Shown here piece after piece: positions 18,122 to 26,545 of a DNA stretch of 64,000 bases (within the stretch, counting starts at the first letter, position 1; every line of letters starts with the position of its first letter). The position numbers and the translations under genes were made by a program. Source of the DNA: Vibrio sp. SCSIO 43137 (GTDB lineage: Bacteria; Pseudomonadota; Gammaproteobacteria; Enterobacterales; Vibrionaceae); contig NZ_CP116384.1 of the NCBI RefSeq assembly GCF_028201475.1, forward strand, positions 744,001 through 808,000. Reading direction: 5' to 3'. The notes beneath the pieces are model-generated. The model had not been told where the DNA came from. It searched no databases and was given only the letters and a program-made list of their open reading frames with translations.

Positions 18122-18865
18122 TCATAGGGTCATTAAGGCTTCTTTTATTTTTCTGATTGCAGCGATGGAATGCTCGTTATCGCCATGTATACATACTGTA
18201 TCGGCCTGAATCTGGATTTTCTGACCGGAAACTGTGTTAACACTTGAGTATTTTGCGATCTGCATTACCTGATGGAAGATATCGTCGCTGTTTTTATATA
18301 CTGCTCTGGGGTGATTACGCGGAGTAAGTAATCCGTTGTCCAGATAACTACGGTCGGCGAAAGCTTCAAATAGTAACGGGACATTATATTTATCAGCCAT
18401 TTCAAGATAGGCTGAATTATCACTGCTGGCGAGTATCATCAGTGGAACTGAAAATAGGCGGGCAATTTTAACAATAGCGTGAAAGATAGAAGGATCTTTC
18501 ATCATGTCATTATAAAGTGCGCCGTGAGGCTTTATATACTTTACCTGAGAACCATACAGGCGGCATATGGCATCGAGGGCGCCTACCTGATAGGTCACCA
18601 ACTGTGTTATCTCTTCGGTTGAACATTTGACACTACGTCTGCCAAAACCCTGTAAATCAGGATAGCCGGGATGGGCGCCAATTTTGACTCTGTGTTCTAT
18701 TGCGAGCTGAACAGTGTCTGACATTACGGTTGGATCGGATGCATGAAAGCCGCAAGCTATATTGGCTAAATCAATCCACGGCATCACTTCGTTATCACAG
18801 CCCATTTTCCAGATACCAAAGCTTTCGCCCATATCGCAATTGAGACTGACTTTCTGAAATTCCAT
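18122..18865 (-). CDS. pxpA: 5-oxoprolinase subunit PxpA (LamB/YcsF family)
   Basis: A 247-aa LamB/YcsF-family subunit and first gene of the pxpABC operon. Family marks are LNCDMGESFGIWKMG at the N-terminus, ANIACGFHASDP near residue 35, GAHPGYPD, KPHGALYN near 120 and CIHGDNEH near 225; the His and Asp residues are metal or substrate ligands. GAGGAAAAA precedes the ATG. The operon lets the cell recycle 5-oxoproline formed by glutamine damage. Confidence 0.94.
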   Translation of the reverse strand: MEFQKVSLNCDMGESFGIWKMGCDNEVMPWIDLANIACGFHASDPTVMSDTVQLAIEHRVKIGAHPGYPDLQGFGRRSVKCSTEEITQLVTYQVGALDAICRLYGSQVKYIKPHGALYNDMMKDPSIFHAIVKIARLFSVPLMILASSDNSAYLEMADKYNVPLLFEAFADRSYLDNGLLTPRNHPRAVYKNSDDIFHQVMQIAKYSSVNTVSGQKIQIQADTVCIHGDNEHSIAAIRKIKEALMTL

Positions 18866-19173
18866 AAATCGTTTTTCCTCTGGTGTTTCGCGTTAATCAA
18901 AACACCGGATAACGCTTTTGATACATAGAGTTAACTATGTCTAAAGAGTTTTGATTTATCAATGTAATCAATAAATATTTTATAAATTCTGTGTACTAAC
19001 AGATAAATAGCGCTGAAGTACAAAAGTCAGAGTTATATTTCTCACATTTGATAAAAACACGGGATATTGATTTGCCTCTATTTTTATACAAATAAATAAC
19101 AATTAAGTATAAAAAACAGTCAAACACTGTTAATATTCACCGGTTGAAAGTTTCTAAGAGTGAGGAGATAGGG

Positions 19174-19251
19174 TTGGAGCTAGCGCTGATCATTACCTTT
19201 ATTATTGCTGCGGCAATAATGGTAAAAAAAGAAATCAAACAGAAAAAATAA
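19174..19251 (+). CDS. 25-aa single-helix membrane microprotein
   Basis: A short frame from TTG 19174 encodes 25 residues: an N-terminal hydrophobic helix (LALIITFIIAAAIMV) and a basic tail KKEIKQKK, the shape of a small inner-membrane protein with the tail in the cytosol. GAGGAG (19162-19167) lies six bases before the TTG, and a strong terminator follows at 19281. I do not recognise the family. It sits in the 463-base spacer between pxpA and the pat gene; the rest of that spacer is AT-rich and looks like promoter sequence. Confidence 0.55.
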   Translation: MELALIITFIIAAAIMVKKEIKQKK

Positions 19252-19280
19252 CACGCCTTTTTATTAACATTTTCTAAATA

Positions 19281-19312
19281 AAAGTCGCCCCGATATGGAG
19301 CGACTTTTTTAG
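19281..19312. terminator. Bidirectional terminator (microprotein / pat)
   Basis: Stem AAAGTCGC (19281-19288) / GCGACTTT (19300-19307), followed by a T-run on the plus strand and TTTTATTT on the minus strand. It ends both the 25-aa gene and the convergent pat gene. Confidence 0.85.
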
Positions 19313-19328
19313 TTTATACTTCAAAAGT

Positions 19329-21995
19329 TTAGTCTAAGGGCAGTAACATATCGGCTGTCCCGTCGGCGAACTGAACATCGATTTCAAATCCTAATTTCTG
19401 TGCCAGAGTCAACATTCCCCGGTTGGTCGGCATGGTCATCCCCGACATTTGACGGGTACCTTTGTTTTTACAATATCGAATGATCCTTTCCATCAGAATA
19501 CGTCCTAGTCCGCACCCTTTACGATCAGAACGGATTAGAATGGCGAACTCAGCATCTATATTTTCGGGGTCAATTAGCGCCCTGGATTCGCCCAGAATAT
19601 TACCTTGCATATCGATGGCGACAAAGGCTATCTCTCTGTCAAAGTCTATCTGAGTCAGATTGGCTAACGCTTCGTGGTTAAACTCTCCCACGTCACTGAA
19701 AAAACGTTTATAGAGATCGTCTTTCGACACATTGCTCAGAAATGTTGCGTGTTCAGGTTCGTCTTCGGGAAGAATCGGCCTGATCAGAATATCCTCACCC
19801 GATTTAACTTTGATACTCTCTTCCAGTTCAACAGGATAGGGGCGGATAGCCAGCTTATCATTTGCTTCGCCCTGATAGTGACGAAGTTTTAAATCTGCAT
19901 CCAGAATAGTCAGGGAACCTTCAACAGCGAGAAGAGGGTGAATATCCAGCTCATGGATTTGTGGATTATCAACCACCATCTGCGATAGGCGCACCAGAAA
20001 TTCGCACAGGTCATCGATATTGATGTTCATCGCCTTTTGCGAACGTATTTTATTACCTTTAATTGCCCGTATTATCAAATATCTGGCCAGCGCCATATTA
20101 AGAGGCAGCATAGCGGCCGCTGCGTCAATCGATTCATCCCAGTCCGAGCCGCCTTCACCAAGTAAAATAACTGGTCCGAAAATCTCATCGGATTTTACTT
20201 TTACCCTTAGCTCATAAGCGCCTATGCGGCTGGCCATTGCCTGAACAATCAGGCCCTGAACAGAGGCAGACGGATAGTTGAGTTGTACACCATCAAGAAT
20301 GGACTGCGCTGCACTCTGTACCTCAACAGGGTTTCGCAGGTTAAGTACTACACCGTTAACGTCGGACTTATGGGCAATATCCGGCGAACGCAACTTAACC
20401 GCTACAGGGTAACTTATCTGATCGGCAATCTGTACCGCTTCCGCCGGCTCTTGTGCAATCCATGTGTCAAGAACGGTAAACTTGTAGTATTTGAGTAGCG
20501 GAGAAATCTGGTGGGTATCCAGAGTAACTTCACTTTGCGTGGTTTGCTCGATGACCCAGTCGCGCGCTTGTTTAACGCTGGCCTGATCCACTTGTTCTGA
20601 CGTGGTTGGTGTTTCCATCAGATGTTTCTGGTTACGGCGGTACTCAACGAGGTGCATGTAGGCCACTACCGCACTTTCCGGTGTCCGGTAAGTAGGTATA
20701 CCTGCCTGTGTGAACAGCAGGCGTGCCTCTCGGGTGGTCTTCTCGCCCGTCCAGTTGGTAAGAATATTGAATCTCTTATGTCTGGGGTGTTTTTTCACGC
20801 ACTCTATAACGGCTTCTGCCGTTTCTGTTGAATGGGCAATGGCCGACGGTGAATGCATAATAAGCAGGGCGTCAATATCATCGCTATCTAACATGGTATT
20901 GATGGTATCGACATAACGTTTTTTATCGGCGTCACCAATCATATCGACAGGGTTACTTCTCGACCATGATGAGGGTAACTTAGCATCAAGCATGGTTATG
21001 GTATTGTCGCTGAGATCCGCAAGTTTCCCCCCCCATTGAAGAAGGGTATCTACTGCCATTATTGATGGGCCGCCGCCGTTTGTAATAATACCGAGACGTT
21101 CTCCGCGCAGTGGCACTGAATGGGTAAGGGTTTCAACAGCAGCAAAAAGCTCGTGAGTGTTGTTTACCCGTAGCATACCGGTACGACGTATGGCAGAGTC
21201 GTAAATAATATCTAGGGTGTCTGTGCCGCCGGTATGACGGATAGCGGCCTGACGTCCGGCGTAGGTTTTACCACCTTTAAGTACCAAAATACGGCGGTTA
21301 CGGGAAGCCGCCCTTGCAGCCGACATAAAACGGCGTGCGTCTTTAATTGAGTCAATATAGAGCAATATTGCGTTGGTTTTACTGTCTGTACAGAGGTGAT
21401 CAAGAAGCTCGGCAACATCGATATCACTGCCGTTACCGATAGAGATAAATGAAGAAAAACCGATGCCTTTGTCATTTGCCCAGTCGAGAACTGTGGTACA
21501 CACAGCTGCCGATTGCGAGATAAATGCGATGTTTCCCTGCGCTGCGCTGACGGGTGAAAAGGACGCATTAAAGTTCTTCCATGGCAGAATAATGCCAAGA
21601 CTGTTTGAACCCAGAACGCGGATTCCGTTTTTCTTCGCTATCTCTATACACTCTTCTTCAATGGTTTTTGACCCTTCAACCGGGGTATGCATATCTGATG
21701 AAAGCACTATAGCGGTGGAGACCTTCTTTTCCGCCAGTTGCTCAAATATCTGTTTATTGCGGCTTGCGTGAGTACAGAGAACGGCAACGTCCGGAACAAT
21801 GGGTAAAGAGTTAATATCCGGATAAGCCAGCACACCGCATACCGCCTTGTATTTCGGAGAGACGGGCATAATCGCTCCCTGAAACCCTCCTTCCAGCAGA
21901 TTGGTCATCACCACCTTACCGGCACGGAAAGGGGTATTAGATGCTCCTATAACGGCAACAGATGTTGGTTTTAGCAACTTGGCGATATTGTTCAT
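19329..21995 (-). CDS. Pat-type protein lysine acetyltransferase (acyl-CoA synthetase + GNAT)
   Basis: An 888-aa fusion. Residues ~1-450 are CoA-binding and succinyl-CoA-synthetase-like (ADP-forming type, with AAIRHTGG), ~470-690 an ATP-grasp lobe, and ~720-888 a GNAT domain with the acetyl-CoA loop RSDRKGCGLGRILM. This is the architecture of Pat/YfiQ enzymes, which acetylate acetyl-CoA synthetase and other proteins using acetyl-CoA. ATG 21995 has GAGG six bases upstream; the frame is open to 22016. It is a single gene. Confidence 0.9.
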   Translation of the reverse strand: MNNIAKLLKPTSVAVIGASNTPFRAGKVVMTNLLEGGFQGAIMPVSPKYKAVCGVLAYPDINSLPIVPDVAVLCTHASRNKQIFEQLAEKKVSTAIVLSSDMHTPVEGSKTIEEECIEIAKKNGIRVLGSNSLGIILPWKNFNASFSPVSAAQGNIAFISQSAAVCTTVLDWANDKGIGFSSFISIGNGSDIDVAELLDHLCTDSKTNAILLYIDSIKDARRFMSAARAASRNRRILVLKGGKTYAGRQAAIRHTGGTDTLDIIYDSAIRRTGMLRVNNTHELFAAVETLTHSVPLRGERLGIITNGGGPSIMAVDTLLQWGGKLADLSDNTITMLDAKLPSSWSRSNPVDMIGDADKKRYVDTINTMLDSDDIDALLIMHSPSAIAHSTETAEAVIECVKKHPRHKRFNILTNWTGEKTTREARLLFTQAGIPTYRTPESAVVAYMHLVEYRRNQKHLMETPTTSEQVDQASVKQARDWVIEQTTQSEVTLDTHQISPLLKYYKFTVLDTWIAQEPAEAVQIADQISYPVAVKLRSPDIAHKSDVNGVVLNLRNPVEVQSAAQSILDGVQLNYPSASVQGLIVQAMASRIGAYELRVKVKSDEIFGPVILLGEGGSDWDESIDAAAAMLPLNMALARYLIIRAIKGNKIRSQKAMNINIDDLCEFLVRLSQMVVDNPQIHELDIHPLLAVEGSLTILDADLKLRHYQGEANDKLAIRPYPVELEESIKVKSGEDILIRPILPEDEPEHATFLSNVSKDDLYKRFFSDVGEFNHEALANLTQIDFDREIAFVAIDMQGNILGESRALIDPENIDAEFAILIRSDRKGCGLGRILMERIIRYCKNKGTRQMSGMTMPTNRGMLTLAQKLGFEIDVQFADGTADMLLPLD

Positions 21996-22203
21996 AGATA
22001 CCTCAAAGAGATGCACGTAATAGAATCATAATCGAATTTTAACCGATTGCGCATGAGGTAAAGTAACTCTTGCTAAACCATCACTTATAACGTGCAATAG
22101 CTCACATCAAATCAGGGTAAATTAGAAATAGCCCCTTGATATTATTGAAATCCAAGGGCATGATGCCAACAGGATTCTATTGATACAGCTAATTAAATAA
22201 ATT

Positions 22204-22830
22204 ATGAAAAAGATTTCCATAATCAGTATTTCATTACTCCTGGCGGCTTGTTCTACTTCAGGCGATTACGTTACGGAAGTTACTTCTGACAGCTTCCGCG
22301 AAGAGTATAAAACTGAGCCGGTAGTGGAGGCGATTGCTGCAAATAGCATGACTGAAAGTACCATGGAACAGGCTCCTGTTCAGCAGGCAGAACCTGCCAT
22401 GACTCAAAAGCAAAATATGGTTCGTGTAACACGTACACAACCAATGCAACAGCAGATGCAACAGCAACCAAGAATGGTGACACCGGCTGCCTCTAACAAT
22501 AAAACGGTTAGAATTATTGCCCCAACCAGAAAGCAGGTTGAAAGCAACAAGCGTTACGGATTTACTATTCAGGTTATCGCGGTCGACAGCTCTGCAAAGG
22601 CGACAAATCTGGCTAAGAAGCTACCTAGCGACCACCCGGTATGGGAAAACTACAAGCAAGTAAACGGAACGCAATGGTACACCTTACTTTACGGTGATTA
22701 CGCAACCCGCTCTGAAGCTAAAGCGGCGATTCAGACCCTTCCACAGATGTTCCGTGATCTGAAGCCTTTTGTTAAGAGTCTTGATGAGGTGAAGAACTCA
22801 CCTTATCCGAAACTGATTAAACTTAGATAA
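22204..22830 (+). CDS. SPOR-domain lipoprotein
   Basis: A 208-aa predicted lipoprotein with the lipobox LLAACS at residues 12-17. A Gln/Met-rich linker (residues ~55-95) leads to a SPOR domain at residues ~118-190 (YGFTIQVIAVDS ... WYTLLYGDYATRSEAKAAI). SPOR domains bind denuded peptidoglycan at division sites, so a cell-wall or septal role is likely, probably at the outer membrane. The ATG has no clear ribosome site. A UUCG-loop terminator follows directly. Confidence 0.85.
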   Translation: MKKISIISISLLLAACSTSGDYVTEVTSDSFREEYKTEPVVEAIAANSMTESTMEQAPVQQAEPAMTQKQNMVRVTRTQPMQQQMQQQPRMVTPAASNNKTVRIIAPTRKQVESNKRYGFTIQVIAVDSSAKATNLAKKLPSDHPVWENYKQVNGTQWYTLLYGDYATRSEAKAAIQTLPQMFRDLKPFVKSLDEVKNSPYPKLIKLR

Positions 22831-22833
22831 TTC

Positions 22834-22858
22834 AAGGACCTTCGGGTCCTTTCTTTTT
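22834..22858 (+). terminator. UUCG tetraloop terminator
   Basis: Stem AAGGACC (22834-22840) / GGTCCTT (22845-22851) closed by the very stable TTCG loop, then TCTTTTT. Confidence 0.9.
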
Positions 22859-22978
22859 GGTGATTATTCGCGCATTCAACTCCCCCGAAACGGGAACACG
22901 CCAGTTTTTCCTGTACCTTAACAGTCAAAAGGTTATGATGTGCGGATACTATTTTTGTTGTTCCATGGATACAGGTAG

Positions 22979-23980
22979 ATGACTAAAACAACTATAGCTC
23001 TTCTATGTGGCGGCGGTTCTTCTGAACATGAAGTATCGCTTATTTCAGCTGAGTATATCTTCCAGCAACTTTCTAAACATTCAGACTTCAGTATTGTCCG
23101 TGTTGAAATAACCAAAGATGGCTGGATTTACGACGATCAACAGGTTGTTTTTGATATCAGTAAGAAAGCCCTGGTGGCAGAAGAGTTGGATATAGCAATA
23201 GATTATATCGTGCCTTGTGTTCATGGTTATCCCGGTGAAACCGGTGACCTTCAGTCAATGTTTGAGTTGGCTGGTGTTCCTTACCTCGGTTGTGATCCTG
23301 AAGCTAGTAAGAATAGCTTTAATAAAATCACTTCTAAGCTTTGGTATGACGCACTGGGTATACCTAATACTCCCTACCTGTTTCTTACCGAAAACAACCC
23401 GCAATCCAAACAGAGTGCTTATAACGCTTTTGATAAGTGGGGTAAGCTATTTGTTAAAGCTGCAAGTCAGGGATCATCAGTTGGTTGCTACAGTGTCACA
23501 AATTCTGACGAGCTTTCAGACATTATTGATAGCGCATTCGGTTATTCCGATCAGGTGCTAATAGAGAAATCACTGAAACCACGTGAGTTAGAAGTAGCTG
23601 CCTATGAATACGAAGGCCAGTTATATGTCACTGCTCCGGGGGAAGTCATTGCGCCAGAAGGGGACTTCTACTCTTATGAAGAGAAGTACAGTGCAGACAG
23701 CCATTCTGTAACAGAAGTTGAGGCTCAAGGGGTGTCTGAAGAGATGACTGCCAAGATAGCAACATATTCTAAGATGGTCTTTAACCAGATGAAACTTAAA
23801 GATTTGTCTCGCATCGACTTCTTTTTAACCGAAGAAGGGGAGCTATACCTTAACGAAGTGAACACCTTCCCCGGAATGACGCCTATTTCCATGTTTCCTA
23901 AGATGATGGAACATAATGGCCATAAGTTTAGTGACTATCTGGCGTCTGCTATCAGAAGAGCCGTTAACTCCAGGGTTTAA
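22979..23980 (+). CDS. ddl: D-alanine-D-alanine ligase
   Basis: A 333-aa ATP-grasp ligase that makes the D-Ala-D-Ala dipeptide for peptidoglycan. Marks are LLCGGGSSEHEVSL at the N-terminus, VHGYPGETGDLQ near residue 80, KAASQGSSVGC near 162, the ATP-binding loop EKSLKPRELEVA and the C-terminal NEVNTFPGMTPISMFP. The length is normal. It does not lie in a division/cell-wall cluster, so it may be a second or stand-alone ddl. Its last 17 bases overlap the end of the convergent recombinase gene. Confidence 0.94.
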   Translation: MTKTTIALLCGGGSSEHEVSLISAEYIFQQLSKHSDFSIVRVEITKDGWIYDDQQVVFDISKKALVAEELDIAIDYIVPCVHGYPGETGDLQSMFELAGVPYLGCDPEASKNSFNKITSKLWYDALGIPNTPYLFLTENNPQSKQSAYNAFDKWGKLFVKAASQGSSVGCYSVTNSDELSDIIDSAFGYSDQVLIEKSLKPRELEVAAYEYEGQLYVTAPGEVIAPEGDFYSYEEKYSADSHSVTEVEAQGVSEEMTAKIATYSKMVFNQMKLKDLSRIDFFLTEEGELYLNEVNTFPGMTPISMFPKMMEHNGHKFSDYLASAIRRAVNSRV

Positions 23981-24926
23981 TCGCCCTGAATTTAGCCATT
24001 TCCCCTTCGGCAGTGCTGGTTTTCTCTAAGTATTGAGCCGGCATTGCCGGACTCATCCAGCGACCGAAGTCTTGTATCTCTTTTAATTTATATCCCTGAG
24101 TTTGCAACTCTTTAGTGGCACCGACTCGTGCAGACTGGCCGTTAAACTTCATATGTTCTGGTAAGCCTAGCAGGTCACTGGCTCTTCTTAATATGCGATA
24201 AATGGAGGAGTCATCAAGTTGCCCCGTACCTATATTGCTGTGCTTATCAATTCTCCTGAAAAGAACACCTTGAGAGCCATATAACAGCCGTACCCATTTT
24301 GATATTGCCTTGCAGGCAAGTTCAGAGAGTTGATACTTGTTCTCACCAACCCGTAATAGAGCGTGACTTTTTTGTAACGAAATATCTTCAATTTGCAGTT
24401 TTTTTAGTTCTGAGCGTTTTAAAGCGCACTCAAACATAACGAAATAGATAGAAAGGTCCCTGATGCCTCTTATCTCCGGGCATGACGATAACATTATGTT
24501 TAGCTGTAACAGATGTTCTTTTGTTAATGGTGATGACTGTTTTGCATCCCCATGCTTTTTAAGCCTTAACTGCTGCAATGTAAACTTAATCTGCCTGTGA
24601 TTAGTTGGATCACTATAGCAGTGAATAAAATGAATTATGCCTATTGTGATACTGTAACGCCGAAGAGTCGCGAATTTTCGGTCTCTGCACTCATGTTCTA
24701 AGAAAAGCCTTACGGCAGTAACAGAAGCGGGAAGGGGGCGTACATGCTTTGACTCACAAAATAACACAAATCTATTCCAGTCTGTTCTCATCGCCAAAAC
24801 AGAGCTACGGGAGTATTTTCCTTGGGTCAGTTGAACAACGTCTTGCTCTGTAACCGTTTCAGACCAACGCTTTACGCTTGATGCGCAGTGTTTGGGATTG
24901 TCTATTGGCGAAACTTTTTTTCTCAT
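23964..24926 (-). CDS. Solitary tyrosine recombinase/integrase
   Basis: A 320-aa phage-integrase-family protein. Residues ~20-120 are the SAM-like core-binding domain and ~140-310 the catalytic domain. Box I Arg is in ALKRSELKKL, box II is NGQSARVGAT, the Trp is in GRWMSPAM and the tyrosine in AQYLEKT. In box II the usual His of His-x-x-Arg is Gln, a change that may lower activity. It lies 0.8 kb from the dif site, but no attachment site of its own is visible and it is not part of the tandem element. It may act at dif or elsewhere, or be a relic. Confidence 0.8.
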   Translation of the reverse strand: MRKKVSPIDNPKHCASSVKRWSETVTEQDVVQLTQGKYSRSSVLAMRTDWNRFVLFCESKHVRPLPASVTAVRLFLEHECRDRKFATLRRYSITIGIIHFIHCYSDPTNHRQIKFTLQQLRLKKHGDAKQSSPLTKEHLLQLNIMLSSCPEIRGIRDLSIYFVMFECALKRSELKKLQIEDISLQKSHALLRVGENKYQLSELACKAISKWVRLLYGSQGVLFRRIDKHSNIGTGQLDDSSIYRILRRASDLLGLPEHMKFNGQSARVGATKELQTQGYKLKEIQDFGRWMSPAMPAQYLEKTSTAEGEMAKFRAIKPWS

Positions 24927-25029
24927 CTTTAAAGCACTATAACTCTATAAACGTAACAAAATAATACGCTTGAATATACGATAAATACAATTATTATATA
25001 AGAAAACAATACTTAATGAATAAACATCA

Positions 25030-25395
25030 ATGGCTACTACGTTTCACAGAGGGTACTGCATACAATCTGGAGCTGATAAAGATGTATGGCACGTACGCGT
25101 AAAAAAACAAGTTCTCAGCGGCAACCTGCCCGCGGTTAAGAAATCTATTGATTGGTGGTGTGATACTGCCACAATTATTGATCCGAAAGAGTTTGCTTCA
25201 CTGGCACCGAAGAAAGACGAAGAAGTGAACGAACAGCAGGAAGACTACAATGGCCACTTGCTTAAGAGTGACAGCGGAGCTAAAAACAGCTGGTACTGCT
25301 TTTTCAATGGCAAGTTAGTGAAAGGCTCTAAAGACGCGATCAAAAAGCATATCGATAAACACAGCGAAGTTAACGCAACAAGAAACAAGTCATGA
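25030..25395 (+). CDS. DUF3319-type protein
   Basis: A 121-aa soluble basic protein with two related halves, each carrying a Trp/Tyr-rich strand (DVWHVRVKKQVLSGN and SWYCFFNGKLVKGS) followed by a Lys-rich helix (VKKSIDWW, IKKHIDKH). This internal repeat suggests a duplicated small fold. I recall it as DUF3319, found in vibrios. It overlaps yciH by four bases (ATGA), so the two are coupled; the partner hints at an RNA or translation link. Confidence 0.7.
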   Translation: MATTFHRGYCIQSGADKDVWHVRVKKQVLSGNLPAVKKSIDWWCDTATIIDPKEFASLAPKKDEEVNEQQEDYNGHLLKSDSGAKNSWYCFFNGKLVKGSKDAIKKHIDKHSEVNATRNKS

Positions 25396-25703
25396 CACTC
25401 GTATACTCAACAGAAACCGGCCGCATTAAGCCAGAAGAACAAAAAGTAGCTCGCCCTAAAGGCGATGGTATCGTTAGAATTCAACGCCAGACTAAAGGGC
25501 GAAAAGGTAAAGGCGTTTGCATTGTTACCGGCCTTGACCTAGATGATAAGGCACTAAAACTAATGGCAGCAGAGCTTAAAAAAGTCTGTGGTTGTGGTGG
25601 TGCCGTTAAACAAGGCGATATTGAAATACAAGGTGACAACCGGGATAAAATCAAAGCTCACCTTGAGAAGAAGGGACTGACCGTTAAACTAGCGGGTGGT
25701 TAA
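25392..25703 (+). CDS. yciH: SUI1/YciH-family translation factor-like protein
   Basis: A 103-aa protein of the eIF1/SUI1 family (YciH). Marks are the basic RQTKGRKGKGVCIVTGL, the helix LAAELKKVCGCGG and GDIEIQGD. In E. coli YciH behaves like a weak initiation-fidelity factor. It overlaps the DUF3319 gene and ends at a perfect terminator hairpin just before the dif site. Confidence 0.9.
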   Translation: MTLVYSTETGRIKPEEQKVARPKGDGIVRIQRQTKGRKGKGVCIVTGLDLDDKALKLMAAELKKVCGCGGAVKQGDIEIQGDNRDKIKAHLEKKGLTVKLAGG

Positions 25704-25716
25704 GCCTTAAATTAGT

Positions 25717-25738
25717 AAAGCCGACGTTTGTCGGCTTT
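25717..25738 (+). terminator. yciH terminator
   Basis: A perfect 9-bp stem AAAGCCGAC (25717-25725) / GTCGGCTTT (25730-25738) with a GTTT loop. Confidence 0.8.
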
Positions 25739-25752
25739 GGTTATAAAATCCT

Positions 25753-25780
25753 ATTTAACATAAGATACATAATGCGCACT
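25753..25780 (-). other. dif: Functional dif site at the left junction (attL)
   Basis: Read on the minus strand the site is XerC arm AGTGCGCATTA, spacer TGTATC and XerD arm TTATGTTAAAT, a complete Vibrio-type dif. The XerD arm and spacer come from the chromosome and the XerC arm from the element, since the chromosomal XerC arm, now at the right junction, reads AGTGCGTATTA. XerC/XerD resolve chromosome dimers here. Confidence 0.9.
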
Positions 25781-26126
25781 TTAATAGTTGCTTTATTTAA
25801 TTAAATCAATGAGATATTTAAGCGTCACCAGTGACGCACACTGAATTTTGATGCTCCGGTACATTCCGAACCACAGATTTTCATTTTGGTGTTTACTTGG
25901 AGTTTCGCTATGGCCTAGCAGAAAGAAGGTGTTTTTTGGAATGGCCAAGACTGGCAAAAGACTGTTTCGGGCGTTCACTGTCTGTCGAACCTACAGACAG
26001 TATCACGCGCCCTTATATCTCGGTGACTCGCTGCGCTCGGGGCGATGCCCAGTTGTCACAGCTTTCAGGACCTGGGAAGTCACATAAATCAAAATCGATA
26101 TTTGATGAATCAAAATGAAGTTTTAA
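25781..26126. other. Non-coding end of copy 1, probable replication-origin region
   Basis: 346 bases without a convincing gene. Hairpins are GCGTCAC-CA-GTGACGC (25822-25837) and a 9-bp stem ACTGTCTGT / ACAGACAGT at about 25978-26002. Open frames on both strands lack ribosome sites. By position, between the last gene and the att site, it could hold the plus-strand origin and packaging signal. Confidence 0.5.
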
Positions 26127-26330
26127 TTATGGTTCATAACCATCGAAATCACCGGCATCCAACATGCTTTTATGAAGCTCAGGTGTTAGCTCAATCAACT
26201 CCAAATCGTCACCATGTTCAAATGACAATACTTGATGCATTTCCCCTAATGATTTGAATGTATACCAGCCTTCATCCGGAGTAAAAGTAGAAATCATTTC
26301 CTCACAAGAGGCATCATAATAAACCTTCAT
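26127..26330 (-). CDS. 67-aa acidic protein, copy 1
   Basis: A 67-aa acidic protein of unknown function, last gene of the rep operon. It resembles the 65-aa protein at the other end of the operon: both start with a V-(Y/F)-Y-D strand, have W-x-x-FKS in the middle, then D-x-EL-I and a C-terminal DAG. It overlaps the zinc-ribbon gene by ATGA, so translation is coupled. Confidence 0.65.
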   Translation of the reverse strand: MKVYYDASCEEMISTFTPDEGWYTFKSLGEMHQVLSFEHGDDLELIELTPELHKSMLDAGDFDGYEP

Positions 26331-26545
26331 ATCAAGTCCTTATTCAGATACTTATCGCAGTTGCTGAGAGTATCATCTAATCCAATCTGCCAAAAGTCAT
26401 GGCACCTAGGACATTGTTCTTCATAAAGAAAAATTTGATTGTTGGAAATGTATTCAGTGCAAAGAAAGTCAATGTCTCCACAAAGAGGACAGCAATCCCG
26501 ACGTTTAAAGCGTCGGGTTCGATTATTATTGATATCTCTGCTCAT
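26327..26545 (-). CDS. 72-aa zinc-ribbon protein, copy 1
   Basis: A 72-aa protein with two Cys pairs, C19-P-L-C22 and C45-P-R-C48, forming a zinc ribbon after a basic N-terminus (RTRRFKRRD). It probably binds nucleic acid or a protein partner. ATG 26545 overlaps the stop of the two-HTH gene (ATGA); a start nine bases earlier is possible but would break that coupling. Confidence 0.7.
   Translation of the reverse strand: MSRDINNNRTRRFKRRDCCPLCGDIDFLCTEYISNNQIFLYEEQCPRCHDFWQIGLDDTLSNCDKYLNKDLI

Noticed and set aside
25793-26118. Short open frames on both strands at the left end of each element copy
   Set aside because: No ribosome sites, they overlap each other on opposite strands, and the DNA is full of hairpins. 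More likely an origin or packaging region.
25781-26126. Integron attC or VCR repeat
   Set aside because: No R'/R'' core sites or integron-type cassette array; the hairpins are short and unrelated.
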